From: Dyella_B sp036746095
Lineage (GTDB): Bacteria; Pseudomonadota; Gammaproteobacteria; Xanthomonadales; Rhodanobacteraceae
Direction: 5' to 3'
NCBI RefSeq assembly: GCF_036746095.1
Contig: NZ_DAIOEU010000016.1
Location: 12,255 to 76,254, forward strand
DNA length: 64,000 nucleotides
The translations under genes were made by a program, and so were the position numbers. The notes below the pieces were generated by a model, which had not been told where the DNA came from, searched no databases, and saw nothing but the letters and a program-made list of their open reading frames with translations. This document shows, piece by piece, positions 27,149 through 35,136 of this stretch; positions within the stretch are counted from its first letter, which is position 1; each line of letters opens with the position of its first letter.

Positions 27149-27520
27149 ATGCGCGCCCTTATCGATCGCTACATAGACGCCTACAACCGCATCGACATCA
27201 ACGCCATACTCGCCACCATGCATGGCGAGGTGATCTTTGAAAGCTACACCGCCGGCGTACTCAGTGTCCGTACCGTGGGCATCCACGAGCTGCGCCACCT
27301 TGCAGAAAACTCTCGCCAATTGTTCTCCGCGAGACGTCAAACCATTACCACCTATGCCGAAGCGGCTGATATCGCCTACGCGCAAATCCACTTCCAGGGT
27401 ACCTTCGCCATCGACTTGCCCAACGGCATCCGCGCAGGGCAAAGCATGGCCCTGGATGGACGCAGCGAATATCGCGAGCGCGATGGCCTGCTGATCTACG
27501 TCGCCGATTACAGCGATTGA
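27149..27520 (+). CDS. SnoaL/NTF2-like protein
   Basis: A small protein (123 aa from the chosen start, 133 aa from the alternative ATG at 27119). The pattern MRALIDRYIDAYNRIDINAI, then MHGEVIFESYTAG, is the usual opening of the NTF2-like/SnoaL fold, a cone-shaped pocket used for isomerases or as a ligand-binding domain. It has no catalytic signature that allows an activity to be named. The ATG at 27149 follows a GAGATATGTC segment and matches the usual N-terminus. It probably lies in its own transcription unit. Confidence 0.75.
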   Translation: MRALIDRYIDAYNRIDINAILATMHGEVIFESYTAGVLSVRTVGIHELRHLAENSRQLFSARRQTITTYAEAADIAYAQIHFQGTFAIDLPNGIRAGQSMALDGRSEYRERDGLLIYVADYSD

Positions 27521-27567
27521 CTGCCTGGGGTAGCTATGGCGTGTCTCTTCAACGCAAACGATTTGCC

Positions 27568-27948
27568 CTAATCCCAGCGATTGGCATTTTTTGGAAAGCC
27601 GGGACGTTGCACGCGCACCACGCAGAATCGCTGCCCGCTCGGTGCTTGCATCACCACCCACCGTTCAAGGCGACTGACAATGCTGGCGCCGAGTTTTTCC
27701 AGGCGTCGCACTTCGGCCTCAATGTCGTCCGTTTCAATATCGATGTGCACGCGGCTTTCGTGCTCGACGCGCTGGATCTGCACGATAGGTTCGTCGGGTG
27801 GAGTGTCCAGCATGCGGTAGTTGCCGCGGGTTCCCGGATGCTCATAGTCGACCGGACGGCCCAGCGCCTTGGCCCAGAACAGGGCAGCCTGGTCGATGTT
27901 AGGTACGTTGCAGTCGATAAGCAGGGCGCAAAGTCTTGAATGATGCAT
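27568..27948 (-). CDS. VOC (glyoxalase/dioxygenase fold) family protein
   Basis: A 126-aa protein starting MHHSRLCALLIDC. It has the two-module VOC pattern: AALFWAKALGR early, then VHIDIETDDIEAEVRRLEKL and a C-terminal segment VMQAPSGQRFCVVRVQRPGF. The latter (W-V-V-M-x-A-P-x-G-x-x-F-C-V-V) is typical of uncharacterised glyoxalase-like proteins. The ATG at 27948 was chosen because the domain begins there. Metal-binding residues are not all evident, and the substrate is unknown. A short GTAGGGTTGG...CCAAC hairpin repeat lies just upstream (about 27962-27991). Confidence 0.82.
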   Translation of the reverse strand: MHHSRLCALLIDCNVPNIDQAALFWAKALGRPVDYEHPGTRGNYRMLDTPPDEPIVQIQRVEHESRVHIDIETDDIEAEVRRLEKLGASIVSRLERWVVMQAPSGQRFCVVRVQRPGFPKNANRWD

Positions 27949-28025
27949 GGCCGCCAAATCGTAGGTAGGGTTGGCGCAGGGTAACCCAACATGTTCGGGG
28001 CGATCCGATAGCAACGCTGCGCTGC

Positions 28026-28469
28026 TTATGGCTCGGCAATTTCGAGCCCGTTTTCCTCGCACCAGTCACGCAGCGCCTGTCGAGTGGCTTTGTCTTCGTA
28101 GTCATTCCAGTGCTCAAGCTGCCCCTTGCGTATCAGCAAGTCCTTGAACCGGCCATAGGCGCCGCGCTTGCGGAAGAAGTCATAGACCAGCTCGTATGCA
28201 TCGGGCAAATGTTGCCTGGCAAAGTGGAAAACGAGGTCCCGCCCCAGATCAAGATCGTTCTTGTGCGGTACGGGCACATAGCGATCAGGATCGTCGATGT
28301 CTTCCGGCAGATCTTCGTCCACGCCGAACTCGGCGGTGCCGGACCAATACACCTTGCCGGTCTGCCGGGACACATAGGCCTCAGGTTCGGAACCCAGATT
28401 ACCGCCGCTTACCCACGTGAGTGCGTCGAGCAGGTCGTTTAAATTGACGGGTATGCGTTCGGTCGTCAT
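28026..28469 (-). CDS. UPF0158 family protein
   Basis: A 147-aa acidic protein. It begins MTTERIPVNLNDLLDALTWV and contains the family pattern of acidic DEDLPEDIDDPDRYVPVPHK followed by ALRDWCEENGLEI at the C-terminus. UPF0158 proteins have no established function. It is followed on the minus strand by the VOC protein gene with a 77-bp gap, so they may share a transcript. The ATG at 28469 has no strong ribosome binding site. Confidence 0.85.
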   Translation of the reverse strand: MTTERIPVNLNDLLDALTWVSGGNLGSEPEAYVSRQTGKVYWSGTAEFGVDEDLPEDIDDPDRYVPVPHKNDLDLGRDLVFHFARQHLPDAYELVYDFFRKRGAYGRFKDLLIRKGQLEHWNDYEDKATRQALRDWCEENGLEIAEP

Positions 28470-28627
28470 CGTGGAAACGTATTTATTTCACATGAGCGCC
28501 GTCAATCATCATTGAATCCGGCAGTATGGGGACTGTTTGTGCCATGAGCGGCAATTCCTTGAAGAGCGGTTGGCGTTCGCGCCAACAGGTGCTGCATCTT
28601 TCCGTCACGCCCTTGTTGAGCGCGTCG

Positions 28628-28925
28628 CTATTTGCGACTTTTCCAGCGGCCAGGGTGACGAGTTCCGTGGATGACGGCAAAGACAACCGCATCGATCCCA
28701 TCCACGACAAAATAAATGCAAAAAAGGGAATCGGTTCATTACTGCGCGACGCGCATTTCTATGTACAACCGGAAAGGCAAGTGGCTCCTCACCAATCCGG
28801 TCGAACAGTGATTGGGCCTCATCGAGAAATTCGTGGCCAAGCCCAACGCGTTGTTGTTCGTACCAAGAAGCTGCATCGGTGAGATCCCGATCCGCCTCAT
28901 TCCTGAGCCGGACAATATTTTTCAT
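28628..28925 (-). pseudogene. ParE/RelE-type toxin, frameshifted in a T-run
   Basis: The N-terminal part is a clear ParE-family toxin: VRLRNEADRDLTDAASWYEQ, then GHEFLDEAQSLFDRI and VVHRNARRAVMNRFPF. The frame is then lost in a run of six T (minus strand, near 28728). Removing one T restores the standard ending IYFVVDGIDAVVFAVIHGTR and a stop at 28628. As sequenced, translation continues in the wrong frame to 28605. The start overlaps the antitoxin stop as ATGA. Possible causes are an inactivating insertion, transcriptional slippage in the T-run, or a sequencing error. An unchecked toxin is costly, so inactivation by an indel is plausible. Confidence 0.85.
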
Positions 28926-29131
28926 AGCTTCTTGCGTATATCTGCAATGACGTCGGCGACCGGGCGACCGGAATGACCATCTGCTTCGTAGGCGTCCAAG
29001 CGACGATCGAGTTCGGAGCGCTGCTCTGAGGTCAGTGTAAGAGCGTTCTTATCAGCCGCAATGCTATCCCACAGGTCTTCGACGAGGAGGATGCGTTCGT
29101 TAACGGGTAGCTTCAAAAGATTGATGTTCAT
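28922..29131 (-). CDS. Addiction module antitoxin (PF09720-like), partner of the frameshifted ParE
   Basis: A 69-aa protein, MNINLLKLPVNERILLVEDL followed by WDSIAADKN. The pattern of an N-terminal helix pair, LWDSI, then LDRRLDAYEADG...VIADIRKKL is that of the small unstable antitoxins paired with ParE/RelE toxins. The ATG at 29131 matches the family N-terminus; longer frames upstream are not supported. It overlaps the downstream toxin by 4 bp (ATGA), the usual operon layout. Antitoxins of this family bind the toxin and autoregulate the promoter. The intact antitoxin beside a broken toxin suggests the module is decaying. Confidence 0.88.
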   Translation of the reverse strand: MNINLLKLPVNERILLVEDLWDSIAADKNALTLTSEQRSELDRRLDAYEADGHSGRPVADVIADIRKKL

Positions 29132-29382
29132 GGGTATACAGGATATGCCGAAGGGTGCCGCGTTCCAATAGTGCATTGCTTCGTTCGAGCAGCGGCAAGA
29201 ATGCGATGACGTTTTCGGCAGACTCATTTCCCGAATGGCGATGGAGCTTAAGGGGTATGTGCTTGCCGCTGTCGAACCGCAGAGCCGACCTGTTGGGAAG
29301 GAGCATCGTGCAGAGCCTCAACATCTGAGTGAAGTCGCGTCGCCCAAGTGTTTCCTTAAATGAATTATTAGGTCGCGATCGA

Positions 29383-29733
29383 CTAGTATTCATTGTATTT
29401 CTTGGCACTTCCGCGGACACGATCAGCGGGGTATTTGAGTTCATTTGTTTCCAACTTAACCGATGCGCATTCCAGTGGGTCAAGCGAGAATTTATCTGCG
29501 AGGTTTAATAGGTAGAGCTGAACATCCCCGATCTCCTCCTTGAGGCGAGCGAGCTTATCAGCACTGAGATTTGAGCTCTCTGCCTCGGTCATCCACAGAA
29601 ATACTTCGAGTATTTCCGCTGCCTCAGTTGCAAGGCCAATGGCTAGGTTCTTCGGGGAATGGAACTGCGCCCAGTCACGGGCTGCGACGAATGTCCGCAG
29701 CCTTTTTTGTAGCTCCGTGACAGCGGAGCTCAT
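29383..29733 (-). CDS. MazG-like nucleotide pyrophosphohydrolase
   Basis: A 116-aa all-alpha NTP pyrophosphatase of the MazG/RS21-C6 superfamily. It starts MSSAVTELQKRLRTFVAARD. The metal-binding acidic helices are GLATEAAEILEVFLW (Glu motifs) and LKEEIGDVQLYLLNLADKF (ExxD). The family hydrolyses dNTPs or NTPs to monophosphate and PPi, in house-cleaning or in phage-related nucleotide depletion. The start overlaps the stop of the preceding frame by 4 bp (ATGA), so it is translationally coupled to the unknown gene upstream. No dedicated toxin/antitoxin partner is proven. Family assignment is firm; substrate is unknown. Confidence 0.87.
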   Translation of the reverse strand: MSSAVTELQKRLRTFVAARDWAQFHSPKNLAIGLATEAAEILEVFLWMTEAESSNLSADKLARLKEEIGDVQLYLLNLADKFSLDPLECASVKLETNELKYPADRVRGSAKKYNEY

Positions 29734-30145
29734 GCGATTAACTCCGGCTCACGATGTTTGAGAAAGGCGCGGATTTGTGCCTCGTGCTCGACTGAGAAGC
29801 GCTTGAAGGTCATGACCGGTGAGTACTCAGTTGCGGAGATTCCAAGCACTTCTGTCAGATTGAATGGCCGAGCAATACGTCGTGTACCCCGGCATTGCAC
29901 GAAGTTGCGCCAACGTCCCTCAGTGCCAGGCCAATATTTCTCGGACTCGCCAGGAACAAGCTTTCGAATTGATTCGAGTGCCATGATGTACTGAATCTGG
30001 TGCTCGGTCCTCGCGCAGTCGGCAGATTTTTGCTGACGAGAGCCAACTCACCGATGTACCAATCAAGTGGTTGGCTACGGAAGGCATGCTTTTCGGTCTT
30101 TACGACACTGGGTAACATTGCGCCGGAAGTTTTGAATAAGAACAT
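29730..30145 (-). pseudogene. Unknown gene, apparently frameshifted, between antitoxin and MazG
   Basis: Two overlapping frames seem to be one gene. The 5' frame starts with ATG at 30145, 2 bp after the antitoxin-like gene, and reads MFLFKTSGAMLPSVVKTEKH ... GELALVSKNLPTAR. The 3' frame reads QYIMALESIRKLVPGESEKY ... RTRRIARPFNLTEV-like sequence and ends in KHREPELIA, overlapping mazG by 4 bp. Dropping 2 bp in GCGCG near 30022 joins them as LPTARTEHQIQYIMALESIR, giving about 138 aa. I do not recognise the family. If instead the 3' frame is expressed alone, it would start at the internal ATG 29984, which lacks a ribosome binding site. Position suggests a role with the antitoxin or MazG. Confidence 0.55.
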
Positions 30146-30147
30146 GG

Positions 30148-30378
30148 TCAATCCTTCAGTTGACGAGCGTGAGCCTTGGCTGAGACATCTCTTGCGCTCG
30201 TCAGAGCCACTGTTTGGGAGTCGATCTGCTCATTCCGGCGAAGTGCTTCCTGCATCCATAGCTGCTCGATTTCCGCCGGGGAAAATGATTCGAGGCGATC
30301 GATCAGATCAAAGGCCAGTTGCGCTCTTTCCTGGGAGGAAAGGCTGAGTGCTTCACTTTCGAGAGATTTCAGGTCCAT
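30148..30378 (-). CDS. Addiction module antitoxin-like protein (PF09720-like), second copy
   Basis: A 76-aa protein starting MDLKSLESEALSLSSQERAQ, then LAFDLIDRLESFSPAEIEQL and WMQEALRRNEQID. It follows the family pattern closely (helix-helix then LW..EA.RR). The ATG at 30378 has an AGGA ribosome binding site. Such antitoxins normally precede a ParE/RelE toxin directly, but the next gene, 2 bp away, is an unrecognised protein with a frameshift. It could be an orphan or the antitoxin of a new toxin. It lies 22 bp after the helicase stop on the same strand. Confidence 0.82.
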   Translation of the reverse strand: MDLKSLESEALSLSSQERAQLAFDLIDRLESFSPAEIEQLWMQEALRRNEQIDSQTVALTSARDVSAKAHARQLKD

Positions 30379-30400
30379 GGGAGTCCTGTAAAGCAGTAGA

Positions 30401-33400
30401 TCAACGCCGTACGTATGTTACATCGCTAGTCCCATCCGGCTCCGGCCGTCGCAACAAGGCGTTGTACCAACGCCGCTGCTGCGCAAGATCGCCTTCAATC
30501 AGCCATTGCGGTTTATTGGCGACCAGCGCGGCGACAGGCATGCCGTCTTCGTAAAGCACGCGCGTGCCGGCCAATGCAGGCAGGCGATCGCCGGTGAGAA
30601 CGGTGCCGACCAGGTTCAAGGGATCGCTGCCGCTGAGCGTGACGCGGATCTGCTCAGGTGGGCGCAGCCGTATGCTGCGCAGGTGGGCGATGGCTTCGGG
30701 CAGGGCGAATTGTTCGCCGACCAGTCCTTCCACGAAGCGGCCGCCGCGGATTTCGCCGCGGGCTTCCAGGCGGTGGTAGACGCGCAACAGTTCGCGCCAC
30801 GAAGGCAGCCAAGGGGCTTCGCGTTCGAGGAGTTTCCAGAAGATGACGCCGTAGCGGCGCAGCAGCACGCGGGCGATGTGTTCGACTGGATCGTCGGCGG
30901 CGGTGGGCGCTTCACTGCGCGGTGACATTTTTGTTGGAAGCTTGCGCACCAACGACCATCGACCGGCATCCTCGATCTCGCTCAAGTTATGCCTGCGCAC
31001 GCGACGATAGCGGGACGATTCGCGCTTGGCGGCGGGCGTGAGCAATGCACGCAGGCCGGCAAAGCTGTCGGAGGTAACGCGTCCGGCGGAAACCAGCTCG
31101 CCTAGCGCATCCTCAAGCTCCGTGCGCAACAGATGCGCGGCCTCGAGCAGTTCGTCGAAGAACAAGGCACCGTGTGCGTTCAGCGCATCGGCGACGGCTT
31201 GCGCACGCGACGACAGCAACGGTTCCTGTTCCTGATTGCGATCGGCCATGCTGGTCCAGATCGGCCATTGGCGACGCGGCAACAGCACGATCGGCGTCGC
31301 GCGTACCGGGCCGCCGCTGCCGCCACCGCTGCGCAGGCGATTCCAGCCGATGCGGCCGGCGCGACACAGTTCATCCAGCCAACGGCTGGAGTAGCCCTCG
31401 ATGCGCGACGCCAGCAACTCGCCTTCCCACGCACCCGCTGCGGCTTCGAAGCCTTCAAATTGGTGAAGCACGCCACTGAGCGCATCCGGGCCGCTCAGCT
31501 TCGTACCCGGTGTGGTGTGCTGCCATTCGAGCAGGAAGCGCATCAGGTCGCGGCGGCTGACCGGTTCGATTTCCCGTCGCAAGCGGCCGATGGTGTAGCG
31601 ATGGATGCGTGCGAGCAGATGGCGTTCACACCATTCGGTATCGCTGGCCTCCGGCGAAAAGTGGCCCTGCATGACGTAGCCTTCCGATTGCAGGCGAATC
31701 AGGGCAAGGTCGATGTCGGCGCTTTCCACCTGCATGGATGCGGCAAGGGCGGCGACGGTGCTGGGGCCCAGGCCGGTGAGGCGGCCGCGCACGAATTCCA
31801 GCAAGGCGTCTTCGCGCGTCCAGGTTTGCGCGGCGTATTCGGCGGGCGCGGTGATGGATGGATGCAATGCGGCGTGTTCATGCACGGCATTCCACATGGC
31901 CAGTTTTTCGGCGCAGATCCACACACCCTTTTCCTTCTCCCCTTTGGGGAGAAGGTGGCCCGAAGGGTCGGATGAGGGGCTGTGCAGAGCGGAAGCTTCC
32001 CGCGAGATTCCGCCGTCGCCCTCTCCCCTGTTATTGATCAAAGATCGGGGAGTTAAGAGCGTCGCACGATGGACCTTGGCAAGCTTGTGCAGCCAATCGA
32101 GCCAGCCGTCATGCGCACGCGCTTCTTCTGCCGTGACGAACCCGAGCACATTCAGCGCCTCGTGCATTTCATCGGCGCTGCGTACATCCGGCCATGCTTC
32201 GCTGCGCACCGCAGCAATCGCTTCCGGATCGAGCTTGGCCAGATCGTCCGTATCCTCGATGCCGTTCCAATGACGCGTTTGCACTGCGCGCGTGCGGCGT
32301 TCTTCCAGCGGCGCGTCGTCAAGGAACGCATACGGCGCGGCGTTGAGCACTTCGCTGGCGAGCGGGCTGGGCGCGGTGAGATCACGTGCGACCACGGTGA
32401 TCGCACCCGATTCCATGTTCTTCAAGACATCCAGCAATCCATCCACGTCCATCGCTTCGCGCAGACAGTCGTGCAGGGTCTGGTTCACCAGCGGATGATC
32501 GGGGATCTGCCGCTCGCCGACGATGTTTTCCAGGCAGGCGACCTGGTCGGGGAAGACAGTGGCGAGCAGGTCCTCGCTCTTCATGCGCTGCAAAGGCGCA
32601 GGCACTTTCTTGCCGCCCGCATAGCGCGGCAGGGCCAGCGAGGTCACCGCATTCCAGCGCCAGCGCACCGGGAATAGCGGCGCATCGAGCAGCGCCTGCA
32701 CCAGCACGTGTTCGGCGGTGTTGCTGTGCAGGTAACGCGCCACTTCGATCAGCGGAAAACTGTGGCTGGTGGAAAGCGACAGCACGATGGCGTTTTCGGT
32801 TGCGGCGGCCTGCAATTCGAAATTGAATTGCCGGCAAAAGCGCTTGCGCAACGCCAAGCCCCACGCCTTGTTGATGCGGCTGCCCCAGGGCGTATGGATT
32901 ACCAGCTGCGTGCCGCCGGATTCATCGAAGAAGCGCTCGAACACCAGCGTGGATTGCGTCGGCATCACGCCCAGCGCGGCCTTGGCCTTGGCAAGATATT
33001 CCACGATCTGCTGCGCGGCGGATTCGTTCAATCCGAGTACTTCGCGCAACCAGTCGAAGGCCGCCTGCACGCCGCCGGCATCGATGCGTGCGGCCATTTC
33101 TTCGCGCAGGCGCGATACGCCCACCGACAATTCGTTGCTGCGACCCGGGGCTTCGCCCAGCCAGAACGGAATGCTCGGCGGTGCGCCTTGCGCGTCTTCC
33201 ACGCGCAAGCGGTCGCGCTCCACGCGAAGGATGCGATAGCTGGTGTTGCCGAGCTGGAAAATATCGCCAGCCAGGCTTTCGACTGCGAAGTCTTCGTTCA
33301 CCGTGCCGACGATGGTCGCTTGCGGTTCCAGCACCACCAGGTAATCGGCGGTATCGGGAATGGTTCCGCCCGAGGTGACGGCAGTGAGGCGCGCACCGCG

Positions 33401-34996
33401 CCGTGCGCGCAGTTCGCGATGCACGGCATCGCGGTGAACGTATGCAGCGCGAGCGCCGCGCCGTGTGCTGAAGCCGTCGGCCAGCATGCGCACGACGGCA
33501 TTGAACGTATCGCGGGGCAAGCTGCGATAGGGATAGGCGCGACGCACCAGGTCGAACAGCGCATCTTCGTCCCATTCCGCGCACGCCACTTCAGCCACGA
33601 TCTGCTGCGCCAGCACATCCAGCGGTTGCGGCGGCTGCATCAGCGTGTCGAGTTCCCCACGGCGCACGCAATCGAGCATCGCGGCGCATTCGACCAGGTC
33701 ATCGCGGCTGGTGGGAAACAGCCGTGCTTTCGGCGTGCCGTTCACCGCGTGGCCGGAACGGCCCGCACGTTGCAGGAACGCAGCGATGGAGCGTGGCGAA
33801 GAAAGCTGGCACACCAGATCCACGTCGCCGATATCGATACCCAGTTCCAGCGACGCGGTGGCGACCAGTACTTTCAGTTCACCCCGTTTCAGGCGTTGCT
33901 CGGCGTCCAGGCGCTGCTCTTTTGCAAGACTGCCGTGGTGCGCGGCGACGGCTTCATGGCCGAGGCGTTCGGACAGATGCCGCGCCACGCGTTCGGCCAT
34001 GCGCCGCGTGTTGACGAACACCAGCGTGGTGCGGTGTTGCTCGACCAGTTGCGCAAGCTGGTTGTAGACCAGGTCCCACGTGTCGTTGGACATGACCGCT
34101 TCCAGCGGCACCGGCGGCACTTCGATGGCGAGATCGCGCTCGCGTGTGTGGCCGACGTCGATGATGGTGCAGCCTTGCTCTCTTTCAAGCTTTTGCTCCC
34201 TCTCCCCTCTGGGGTGAGGGGCGGCTCTTGCGAAAAGATCACTGATAACAGGCGATGACTCGTTTTGAGTTTCCGGCGAGATTCGCCCCTCGTCCCAGCC
34301 CTCTCCCCGGAGCGGAGAGGGCGCAAGGCCTGTGCCCTCCCCCACCAGAAACTTCGCCACATCCTCGATCGGCTTCTGCGTCGCCGACAAGCCAATCCGC
34401 TGCAACGGCCGCTGGCACAACGCTTCCAATCGCTCGAGCGTCACGGCCAGATGCGCACCACGCTTGCTGGCCGCCACCGCGTGGATTTCATCCACGATCA
34501 CGCTGCGCACGCTTTTGAGCATCTCCCGCCCGGACAGCGAGCCCATCAGCACGTACAGGGATTCCGGCGTGGTCACCAGGATGTGCGGCGGCACCTTGCG
34601 CATCAGGCTGCGCTCGGCTTGGGGGGTGTCGCCGGTGCGCACGGCGGTGCGGATCGGCGCGCCCGGCAGGCCGAGCTTTTCCAGCTCGATGCCGATGCCT
34701 TCCAGCGGCGCTTCCAGGTTGATGTGGATATCGTTCGACAATGCCTTCAGCGGCGAGACGTACACCACGCGTGTTTCGTCCGGCAGCGTGCCGCCGCGCG
34801 CCACGCTCTCCTGCACCAGCTGGTCGATGGCGGCAAGAAAGGCGGTCAGCGTTTTACCCGAACCGGTCGGCGCGGCAACCAGTGTGTGCCGCCCTGCCCT
34901 GATCTTTGGCCAGGCGGCAGCCTGCGCGGAGGTGGGCGCCGGGAACGTGTTGCCGAACCAGGCGGCAACCGCGGGATGGAAGTTCTGCAGAGGCAT
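30401..34996 (-). CDS. lhr: Lhr-type DEAD/DEAH-box helicase
   Basis: A 1531-aa superfamily 2 helicase of the large Lhr type. It begins MPLQNFHPAVAAWFGNTFPA. Walker A APTGSGKTLTAF is at 42-53; then come SPLKALSNDIHINL, DEIHAVAASKRGAHLAVTLE (motif II, DEIH), LSATQKPIEDVA (motif III), FVNTRRMAERVARHL, and motif VI FLQRAGRSGH. The long C-terminal portion (winged helix and Lhr-C domains) is complete. Known Lhr proteins translocate 3'-5' on DNA and unwind RNA:DNA hybrids in DNA repair. Two insertions (near 34178-34338 and 31925-32056) are translated palindromic repeats and are absent from typical relatives. The ATG at 34996 was chosen because family similarity begins there. Confidence 0.93.
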   Translation of the reverse strand: MPLQNFHPAVAAWFGNTFPAPTSAQAAAWPKIRAGRHTLVAAPTGSGKTLTAFLAAIDQLVQESVARGGTLPDETRVVYVSPLKALSNDIHINLEAPLEGIGIELEKLGLPGAPIRTAVRTGDTPQAERSLMRKVPPHILVTTPESLYVLMGSLSGREMLKSVRSVIVDEIHAVAASKRGAHLAVTLERLEALCQRPLQRIGLSATQKPIEDVAKFLVGEGTGLAPSPLRGEGWDEGRISPETQNESSPVISDLFARAAPHPRGEREQKLEREQGCTIIDVGHTRERDLAIEVPPVPLEAVMSNDTWDLVYNQLAQLVEQHRTTLVFVNTRRMAERVARHLSERLGHEAVAAHHGSLAKEQRLDAEQRLKRGELKVLVATASLELGIDIGDVDLVCQLSSPRSIAAFLQRAGRSGHAVNGTPKARLFPTSRDDLVECAAMLDCVRRGELDTLMQPPQPLDVLAQQIVAEVACAEWDEDALFDLVRRAYPYRSLPRDTFNAVVRMLADGFSTRRGARAAYVHRDAVHRELRARRGARLTAVTSGGTIPDTADYLVVLEPQATIVGTVNEDFAVESLAGDIFQLGNTSYRILRVERDRLRVEDAQGAPPSIPFWLGEAPGRSNELSVGVSRLREEMAARIDAGGVQAAFDWLREVLGLNESAAQQIVEYLAKAKAALGVMPTQSTLVFERFFDESGGTQLVIHTPWGSRINKAWGLALRKRFCRQFNFELQAAATENAIVLSLSTSHSFPLIEVARYLHSNTAEHVLVQALLDAPLFPVRWRWNAVTSLALPRYAGGKKVPAPLQRMKSEDLLATVFPDQVACLENIVGERQIPDHPLVNQTLHDCLREAMDVDGLLDVLKNMESGAITVVARDLTAPSPLASEVLNAAPYAFLDDAPLEERRTRAVQTRHWNGIEDTDDLAKLDPEAIAAVRSEAWPDVRSADEMHEALNVLGFVTAEEARAHDGWLDWLHKLAKVHRATLLTPRSLINNRGEGDGGISREASALHSPSSDPSGHLLPKGEKEKGVWICAEKLAMWNAVHEHAALHPSITAPAEYAAQTWTREDALLEFVRGRLTGLGPSTVAALAASMQVESADIDLALIRLQSEGYVMQGHFSPEASDTEWCERHLLARIHRYTIGRLRREIEPVSRRDLMRFLLEWQHTTPGTKLSGPDALSGVLHQFEGFEAAAGAWEGELLASRIEGYSSRWLDELCRAGRIGWNRLRSGGGSGGPVRATPIVLLPRRQWPIWTSMADRNQEQEPLLSSRAQAVADALNAHGALFFDELLEAAHLLRTELEDALGELVSAGRVTSDSFAGLRALLTPAAKRESSRYRRVRRHNLSEIEDAGRWSLVRKLPTKMSPRSEAPTAADDPVEHIARVLLRRYGVIFWKLLEREAPWLPSWRELLRVYHRLEARGEIRGGRFVEGLVGEQFALPEAIAHLRSIRLRPPEQIRVTLSGSDPLNLVGTVLTGDRLPALAGTRVLYEDGMPVAALVANKPQWLIEGDLAQQRRWYNALLRRPEPDGTSDVTYVRR
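31925..32056 (-). repeat. In-frame palindromic repeat insertion in lhr (C-terminal half)
   Basis: A low-similarity segment reading roughly SLINNRGEGDGGISREASAL, then HSPSSDPSGHLLPKGEKEKG. The DNA contains the stem CTTCTCCCC...GGGGAGAAG and a GCCCTCTCCCC block, which belong to a CT-rich palindromic repeat family also seen at 60859-61044. It adds about 43 residues between conserved helicase segments without breaking the frame. Confidence 0.75.
34178..34338 (-). repeat. In-frame palindromic repeat insertion in lhr (helicase core)
   Basis: An extra segment of about 53 residues lies between the motif III strand (KFLVGEG) and the following strand (GCTIIDVGHTRERDLAIEV). It reads LAPSPLRGEGWDEGRISPET, then a second part ending in HPRGEREQKLERE. 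The DNA holds the stem CCTCTCCCCGG...GGAGAGGG and CTCCCTCTCCCCTC...GGGTGAGGGG. It shares CGAGATTC and GCCCTCTCCCC with the other insertion in this gene. Confidence 0.8.
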
Positions 34997-35136
34997 GGTA
35001 GGTAACCCGTGGTCGCACGGGCGCAAGGCTCGTCGATCATGACATAGGGGTGATTGGCCAGCGTAAAAGCTTTCATTCCCCTGCTCCCTGGGCGTCCAAG
35101 CATGCTCACTGTTGGCAGTCGCAAGAGATGAGACGC

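Noticed and set aside
29100..29483. Minus-strand 127-codon frame between the antitoxin and MazG genes
   Set aside because: It overlaps the well-supported starts of both neighbours and reads as low-similarity sequence; the region is better seen as intergenic.
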